A stretch of DNA of 10,055 nucleotides from Vulcanimicrobiota bacterium (GTDB lineage Bacteria > Vulcanimicrobiota > Vulcanimicrobiia > Vulcanimicrobiales > Vulcanimicrobiaceae), in the NCBI GenBank assembly GCA_019245275.1, contig JAFARW010000138.1:1-10055 (forward strand). The letters are read 5' to 3'. How positions within the stretch are numbered: the first letter of the stretch is position 1; each line of letters opens with the position of its first letter. Below the pieces are notes generated by a model. That model saw only the letters and a program-made list of their open reading frames with translations. It had not been told where the DNA came from and ran no database searches. This document shows, piece after piece, positions 6,769 to 10,055 of the stretch. The position numbers and the translations under genes were made by a program.

Positions 6769-7517
6769 TTGTTCCCGCCGGCGCCGCGGTAACCTTCCAT
6801 TCGCAAGATGCGCGCCTTCATTTCAAGGCCGTAGCCGTAGTTGTGGAGGTTGCCGGAAGAATCGACGACGCGATGACATGGGAAGAGCAGCGGCAATGGA
6901 TTGCGCGCCATCACTTGACCGACGGCGCGTGCAGCCTTTGGGTGACCGATTTCGTGTGCGACCCAACCGTACGAACGCACCTGTCCCGGCGGAATCTGTG
7001 CCGCTTTCTTCAGGGCTGCCTGCTCGAACGGCGTTAGATCGCTCAGGTCGACGTGCTCGTCATCGACGTGCCACGTTTTGAAGAACTGGCTGAACGTCCG
7101 CCGCACCCACAGCGGCAAGTTCGCTTCAAGAACGACTTCACGCTTGAGCCGGGCTTGGATGCGCTCTCGCAGCGAGCGGATAGGCTCCCCTCGATCGATT
7201 CCGACAAAAGCGATGCGCGCGCCGTTATATCCGACAAAGAGCCGTCCGACGGGCGATTGAAGGCTCGAGAGAAACAATGGCGCGCTGCGCGTGCGCTGGC
7301 GGATTTGCGCGATGTGCAAGACGATCTTCTTCGCGAGATCACAGGATGGTTCGGGAACTTCCAGACACGAGAGGCAGTAGGCGACGCCTTCGTATTCCTC
7401 GTAGAGATCTTGGCAAGGTGGGCAGTTGCGCAGATGCATCTTGACGGCTTGGCGCAGCGAAGGCATCCCCTCGCCGCGCAACTCATCCCACAGCGCTTCT
7501 ACTTCACGACATCGCAT
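6756..7517 (-). CDS. Anti-sigma zinc-finger domain fused to O6-methylguanine-DNA methyltransferase
   Basis: This 253-residue protein joins two modules. Residues 1-45 look like a zf-HC2/ZAS anti-sigma domain: Cys3, then H28-x3-C32-x2-C35 in MHLRNCPPCQDLYEEY. A second CxxC (Cys48, Cys51) and Cys59 follow. Residues from about 80 form a complete methyltransferase: the N-terminal subdomain begins SSLQSPVGRLFVGYNGARIAFVGI, and the DNA-binding/active-site part has PPGQVRSYGWVA (176-187), the arginine-finger stretch AARAVG (195-200), the NP turn (206-207) and FPCHRVV with acceptor Cys214. It should transfer methyl groups from O6-methylguanine to itself once, irreversibly. No transmembrane helix is seen, so it is cytoplasmic. 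The ATG at 7517 has AAGGAG 9 nt upstream and overlaps the sigma gene by 14 nt. The frame is open further upstream but lies inside the sigma gene. Confidence 0.9.
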   Translation of the reverse strand: MRCREVEALWDELRGEGMPSLRQAVKMHLRNCPPCQDLYEEYEGVAYCLSCLEVPEPSCDLAKKIVLHIAQIRQRTRSAPLFLSSLQSPVGRLFVGYNGARIAFVGIDRGEPIRSLRERIQARLKREVVLEANLPLWVRRTFSQFFKTWHVDDEHVDLSDLTPFEQAALKKAAQIPPGQVRSYGWVAHEIGHPKAARAVGQVMARNPLPLLFPCHRVVDSSGNLHNYGYGLEMKARILRMEGYRGAGGNNGRL

Positions 7518-8127
7518 GGACAGCGGCTCCTTGTGTGAGTGTTCGGCCGATCTGAGGGCCGAGAACGCGACGCAATATTCGAACCGCACGATGAACGTGC
7601 GACTTGACCGTACCGATCGGCTGACCGAGAATCTCCGCAATCTCGGGGTGGCTACGGCCTTCAATGAATCGCAGTGTTGCCGCGGCACGCAGGTGCACGG
7701 GCAAGCCGAGCAGCGCGCGTTCGACGAGCGCCATGTCGGCGCTGCGCTCGACGATCGATTCAGGTCGCGCCGGCCCTTCGTGCGATCCGCGTAGAATCGC
7801 ATCCGGATCGGCCAGCGCGTCGAGTGCAACACTGGGCGGCTTCTTCGAGCGTAAGCGGTTGCGCGTAACGTTGAGCGTAATCGTGTACAGCCACGGCTGC
7901 AGACGCAGCTCCGCGCGCTGCTCGGCAGACATTTTGCCGAGCGCTCGGTATGCGCGCACGAACGCGTCCTGAACGATCTCCTCGGCGTCTTCGCGATTGC
8001 CTGTCATCCGTAAGGCAAAGCCGTACAGGCGCCGCTGGTACTCAGCGACGATGTCCTCAAACCGTTGGGTGCTCGGCACGGGCTTTGGCGCTCGCTTGCG
8101 CGCAGGCGCGTGCACCGAAGAAGGCAC
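7504..8127 (-). CDS. ECF-family RNA polymerase sigma factor
   Basis: This 207-residue protein is an extracytoplasmic-function (group 4) sigma factor that directs RNA polymerase to a specific promoter set. Region 2 spans roughly residues 23-95 (FEDIVAEYQRRLYGFALRM, then DAEEIVQDAFVRAYRAL, then PWLYTITLNVTRNRLR). Region 4 is at 133-189 (LGLPVHLRAAATLRFIEGRSH, then EILGQPIGTVKSHVHRAVRILRRVL, the -35-binding helix-turn-helix). I chose the GTG at 8127 because AAAGGGAG lies 6 nt upstream; an ATG at 8163 would add 12 residues. The first 20 residues are basic and Pro-rich. The gene overlaps the anti-sigma/methyltransferase gene, the usual arrangement for a sigma factor and its regulator, so that protein is its likely partner. 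ECF units are often autoregulated, but I could not identify the promoter. Confidence 0.9.
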   Translation of the reverse strand: MPSSVHAPARKRAPKPVPSTQRFEDIVAEYQRRLYGFALRMTGNREDAEEIVQDAFVRAYRALGKMSAEQRAELRLQPWLYTITLNVTRNRLRSKKPPSVALDALADPDAILRGSHEGPARPESIVERSADMALVERALLGLPVHLRAAATLRFIEGRSHPEIAEILGQPIGTVKSHVHRAVRILRRVLGPQIGRTLTQGAAVHAMS

Positions 8128-8147
8128 GATATACTCCCTTTGCAGGG

Positions 8148-8190
8148 GTGCGAGCGCGGTCATATGCGTCCCAACACCACCGTGCGAGCG
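8148..8190. repeat. Direct repeat in the sigma-factor leader
   Basis: The 9-mer GTGCGAGCG (CGCTCGCAC on the minus strand) occurs at 8148-8156 and 8182-8190, 34 bp apart, immediately upstream of the sigma-factor start. An 11-bp match, GCTCGCACCCC, links the first copy (minus strand, 8155-8145) to plus-strand 6633-6643 in the hairpin region downstream of the methyltransferase gene. They could be regulator sites at both ends of the unit, but short GC-rich matches also arise by chance. Confidence 0.25.
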
Positions 8191-8292
8191 TAGGGTTTCA
8201 CACATGCCCCGCAGGTCCCGCAACGCGCGCGGCGCGAAGAAACGGCCATGACGCCGACTCTAGCAAACGGCAAGGATCGGGAGCTTTTAAGG

Positions 8293-8329
8293 AACCGTTC
8301 GGCAACGCAAAGCCGAGCGGTTTTTCTTT
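8293..8329 (+). terminator. Plus-strand terminator hairpin in the leader of the 8348 gene
   Basis: AACCGTTCGGC (8293-8303) pairs with GCCGAGCGGTT (8312-8322) across an 8-nt loop, giving an 11-bp stem with one G-U pair. The run TTTTTCTTT (8321-8329) follows. The structure faces the plus strand, where no gene precedes it for more than 7 kb. It ends 4 nt before the GGAGGG ribosome-binding site of the next gene. It is therefore either a leader attenuator for that gene or the end of a small plus-strand RNA. Confidence 0.65.
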
Positions 8330-8347
8330 AGTGGAGGGCGCTTGAAC

Positions 8348-8740
8348 GTGGGAACAGCGATCGAACCGAAAGAGATCATCTTCGATGCATATACGATGTG
8401 CAGCTTCGTGCCGACGCTCGGCTCGTCGCGCGCGATACCCTTGGTGCTGATCGGCTACCGCAACGGAGAGGATCCGTCGTTCGTCTGGCTTGTTCCAAGA
8501 GACGGCATCAGTCCCACCGGCCTAACCGACGATCCGTATTACGCGAAAGTGCTTCGCGATCCGCGAGGCTACTTTACGAAAAAACTCAACAAGTACATCG
8601 AAGCGACCGGCAGCGTCAAGCGCGGAATTCTCGAGTTAATCGACTGCCATCAAAACCATTTGGCGTTCACGGAACTGCTGCAGATGGATGAGGTTCCGTT
8701 CAAGCACCCGATCGAAGTCGAACTGGTCGGGGCGCTTTAG
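8348..8740 (+). CDS. Hypothetical protein, 130 residues
   Basis: I do not recognise this protein. I chose the GTG at 8348 because GGAGGG at 8333-8338 lies 9 nt upstream; the TTG at 8342 would be only 3 nt from it. The sequence has no signal peptide or membrane segment, so it is probably cytoplasmic. It mixes hydrophobic and charged residues in a globular pattern: EIIFDAYTMCSFVP near the start, IPLVLIGYRNGEDPSFVWLVPRDG in the middle, then a helical-looking YYAKVLRDPRGYFTKKLNKYIEA and a C-terminal HPIEVELVGAL. Two cysteines (MCSF, DCHQ) show no metal motif. It stands alone, transcribed away from the sigma-factor unit and towards the next gene, with a terminator-like hairpin in its leader. Codon use looks like that of its neighbours, so it is very likely real. 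Confidence 0.75.
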   Translation: MGTAIEPKEIIFDAYTMCSFVPTLGSSRAIPLVLIGYRNGEDPSFVWLVPRDGISPTGLTDDPYYAKVLRDPRGYFTKKLNKYIEATGSVKRGILELIDCHQNHLAFTELLQMDEVPFKHPIEVELVGAL

Positions 8741-8744
8741 CGCC
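8731..8744. other. Small hairpin at a convergent gene junction
   Basis: GGCGC-TTTA-GCGCC is a perfect 5-bp stem with a 4-nt loop that contains most of the TAG stop of the 8348 gene and reaches into the 6-bp gap before the stop of the minus-strand gene at 8747. It might slow polymerase on both strands, but no T-run follows, so I do not call it a terminator. Confidence 0.3.
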
Positions 8745-8746
8745 GC

Positions 8747-9574
8747 CTACCGGGGCGTCGCCGCCTCTTTGACTGTCGGCGCAGGTCGCGCGACGGTGAT
8801 CGTGCGCTTGTAGACGATCGTGACGGGAGTCGTCTGGCGGGCGTTGTCGAGCTTTCCGGAGATCGTCAGCGTCGCATCCAACGCTAGCAGCAATGAAGAG
8901 TCGAGCTCGTAGTAGGCGATGCCGCGCATCGCGATCGTACCGCTTAGGCGCATGCTTGGATGATCCGGCAATGGCCCGCGCATCGCGCCCTGCGCATCGA
9001 ACGCAACACCGAGCGCTTGACGACCGGCAACTTGCCCCGATGGTCCTCGGCGCAGGAAGCCGCGCAGCGTTCCGCCCGTCACGGGTGAGGGAAAATCGAA
9101 CGGCACGCCGCCTTGGAGATGAGACAGATCGCGCAACGTTTGCGCGTCGAGCTGAATCGAAAACGGCTGATTGAGGACGGTTAGGTAGTTCGGATCCCCG
9201 TTTGATTCGTCGCGCTGCTCGCCGCTCGGAAGCAACATCGCAGCAAACGAAGCGCTGCCTGGCGATCGCCCGCCTTCGGCGGAGCGCGTGTAGTTCGCTC
9301 GGACGGTGTAGTGCTTGAGATGCCCGCGTCCGGCAACCGTCAGCGTCTCTTTTCCCGAGTAGGTGATATTGGTGTTCAGCTCGCCGGCGCCGACGCGATA
9401 ACGGTCGAATCCGGAAAGCACGTACTGCTGGTCGGCAAAGGCCGGCGTCGCGATTGCAAAGATTGCAACCACTGTTAGGGATCGAACCAGCAGTTGAATG
9501 ATGTCGTACTCCGCTCTATGAATTCGCTGGTGAAAGTGATTTTTCCCAACGAGCCGCTGATTCCATAAACGCAT
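8747..9574 (-). CDS. Secreted protein of unknown function
   Basis: This exported protein matches no family I recognise. The coding frame is open to a TTG at 9586; I list the ATG at 9574, but neither has a ribosome-binding site. The true start may be an ATT at 9499: GGAG lies 9 nt upstream of it, and translation from there gives a standard 22-residue signal peptide, MQLLVRSLTVVAIFAIATPAFA, cut before DQQ. From the ATG the signal would carry about 25 extra N-terminal residues. The mature part (about 228 residues) is rich in Thr, Ser and alternating hydrophobics (TNITYSGKETLTVAG, ALDATLTISGKLDN), suggesting beta structure, and has no cysteine. It is convergent with the 8348 gene and divergent from the GH125 gene. 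Confidence 0.7.
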   Translation of the reverse strand: MRLWNQRLVGKNHFHQRIHRAEYDIIQLLVRSLTVVAIFAIATPAFADQQYVLSGFDRYRVGAGELNTNITYSGKETLTVAGRGHLKHYTVRANYTRSAEGGRSPGSASFAAMLLPSGEQRDESNGDPNYLTVLNQPFSIQLDAQTLRDLSHLQGGVPFDFPSPVTGGTLRGFLRRGPSGQVAGRQALGVAFDAQGAMRGPLPDHPSMRLSGTIAMRGIAYYELDSSLLLALDATLTISGKLDNARQTTPVTIVYKRTITVARPAPTVKEAATPR

Positions 9575-9615
9575 CTGGGCAGGCAATGGTTCGAGTTGGG
9601 ACTAAGAACTGCGTA

Positions 9616-10055
9616 ATGCACCGCGTCCGAAGCGCCGCGTTAGCCCTCGCGCTCGGTTTTCTATTGTCCGCGGCGCCGGTTTCGGCCGCTCCAAAGACGA
9701 CGACCCAGTCGACTCCGCCGAGCGCGATCGCGTCGACGCTTTGGAGTCTCTATCAAAACGCTTACGACGAAGCGTACAGCCGCCATGCCGTCATCGAACA
9801 GGATGGGACGACGTTCGTCTCGACCGGCGACATCGACGCGGAGTGGCTCCGCGACGCCAGCGCGGTAGTGAAGCCGTACATCGGCTTGTCGTTGAGCGAT
9901 CCCGATGTCCGAGAGACCTTGCGCGGCGTCATCTCGCGCCAAGCGAAGTACATTTTGCTCGATCCCTACGCAAACGCATTCACCCTCGACTACCGTGTTG
10001 CCGAGCGGAAGTTCGAGATGGATTCGTTGCTCTATCCGATTTGGTTTTCATACCT
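9616..10055 (+). CDS. GH125 family alpha-mannosidase, N-terminal part (3' end outside window)
   Basis: This is the beginning of a metal-independent exo-alpha-1,6-mannosidase of glycoside hydrolase family 125 (formerly DUF1237), which removes terminal mannose from glycans. The first 146 codons are in the window. A signal peptide (MHRVRSAALALALGFLLSAAPVSA, cut before APK) indicates export to the periplasm or beyond. Family landmarks are STGDIDAEWLRDASAVVKPYI, SDPDVRETLRGVISRQAKYIL, DPYANAF and ERKFEMDSLLYPIW. These match the conserved N-terminal half of GH125 enzymes as I remember them. The ATG at 9616 is fixed by the signal peptide; the upstream sequence has at best a weak GGGA-type ribosome-binding site. 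It is divergent from the secreted protein gene at 8747, so the two may share a promoter region. The host presumably degrades mannose-containing polysaccharide or glycoprotein. Confidence 0.88.
   Translation, partial: MHRVRSAALALALGFLLSAAPVSAAPKTTTQSTPPSAIASTLWSLYQNAYDEAYSRHAVIEQDGTTFVSTGDIDAEWLRDASAVVKPYIGLSLSDPDVRETLRGVISRQAKYILLDPYANAFTLDYRVAERKFEMDSLLYPIWFSY

Noticed and set aside
7518..7832. Extension of the methyltransferase fusion to an upstream start at 7832
   Set aside because: The extra 105 codons lie entirely inside the sigma-factor gene in another frame, are low in recognisable structure, and the ATG at 7517 has a strong AAGGAG.
9661..9953. Minus-strand frames opposite the GH125 gene
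   Set aside because: They are antisense to conserved GH125 motifs; the plus-strand frame runs off the window with a signal peptide and family signatures.
1..10055. CRISPR arrays, tRNA genes, insertion sequences, att sites, phage genes
   Set aside because: I looked on both strands and saw no regularly spaced repeats, cloverleaf-like segments, transposase motifs or paired terminal repeats that would support any of these.

Overview
The window comes from a GC-rich bacterial chromosome. No rRNA, tRNA, transposase, integrase, phage gene or CRISPR array is visible. The gene mix, the GTG/TTG starts and the dense same-strand packing suggest a free-living bacterium from a poorly cultivated phylum. Eremiobacterota (WPS-2) is my best guess, but it rests on general resemblance only and I could not test it.

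Layout, left to right. (1) Bases 1-886, plus strand: the 3' end of a metallo-beta-lactamase-fold hydrolase, then a small lipoprotein of unknown role preceded by a short GTCATCCTGAGC...GAAGGAC dispersed-repeat-like motif. (2) Bases 883-6537, minus strand: a tight four-gene run. In transcription order it holds a PHP-domain phosphoesterase with a 120-residue histone-H1-like basic tail, an EF-G-like translational GTPase, a family 5 (oligopeptide type) solute-binding lipoprotein, and orotate phosphoribosyltransferase (pyrE). The last three are joined by overlapping start and stop codons. (3) Bases 6538-6755: a hairpin-rich intergenic region on the minus strand, ending in a clear intrinsic terminator just upstream of the PHP gene. 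(4) Bases 6756-8127, minus strand: a two-gene unit made of an ECF sigma factor followed, with a 14-nt overlap, by a protein that fuses an anti-sigma zinc-binding (zf-HC2/ZAS) domain to a complete O6-methylguanine-DNA methyltransferase. (5) Bases 8128-8740: a leader with a strong plus-strand terminator directly before the ribosome-binding site of an unrecognised 130-residue protein. (6) Bases 8747-10055: a secreted protein of unknown function on the minus strand, and divergently the start of a secreted GH125 family alpha-mannosidase.

The most interesting element is unit 4. A suicide DNA-repair protein carries an anti-sigma domain and is encoded immediately after, and overlapping, an ECF sigma factor gene. 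The simplest reading is an alkylation-damage response in which the repair enzyme is also the sigma-factor inhibitor: methylation or consumption of the protein would release the sigma factor. This would be a sigma/anti-sigma counterpart of the Ada adaptive response. The domains and gene order are visible in the sequence; the mechanism is inference.
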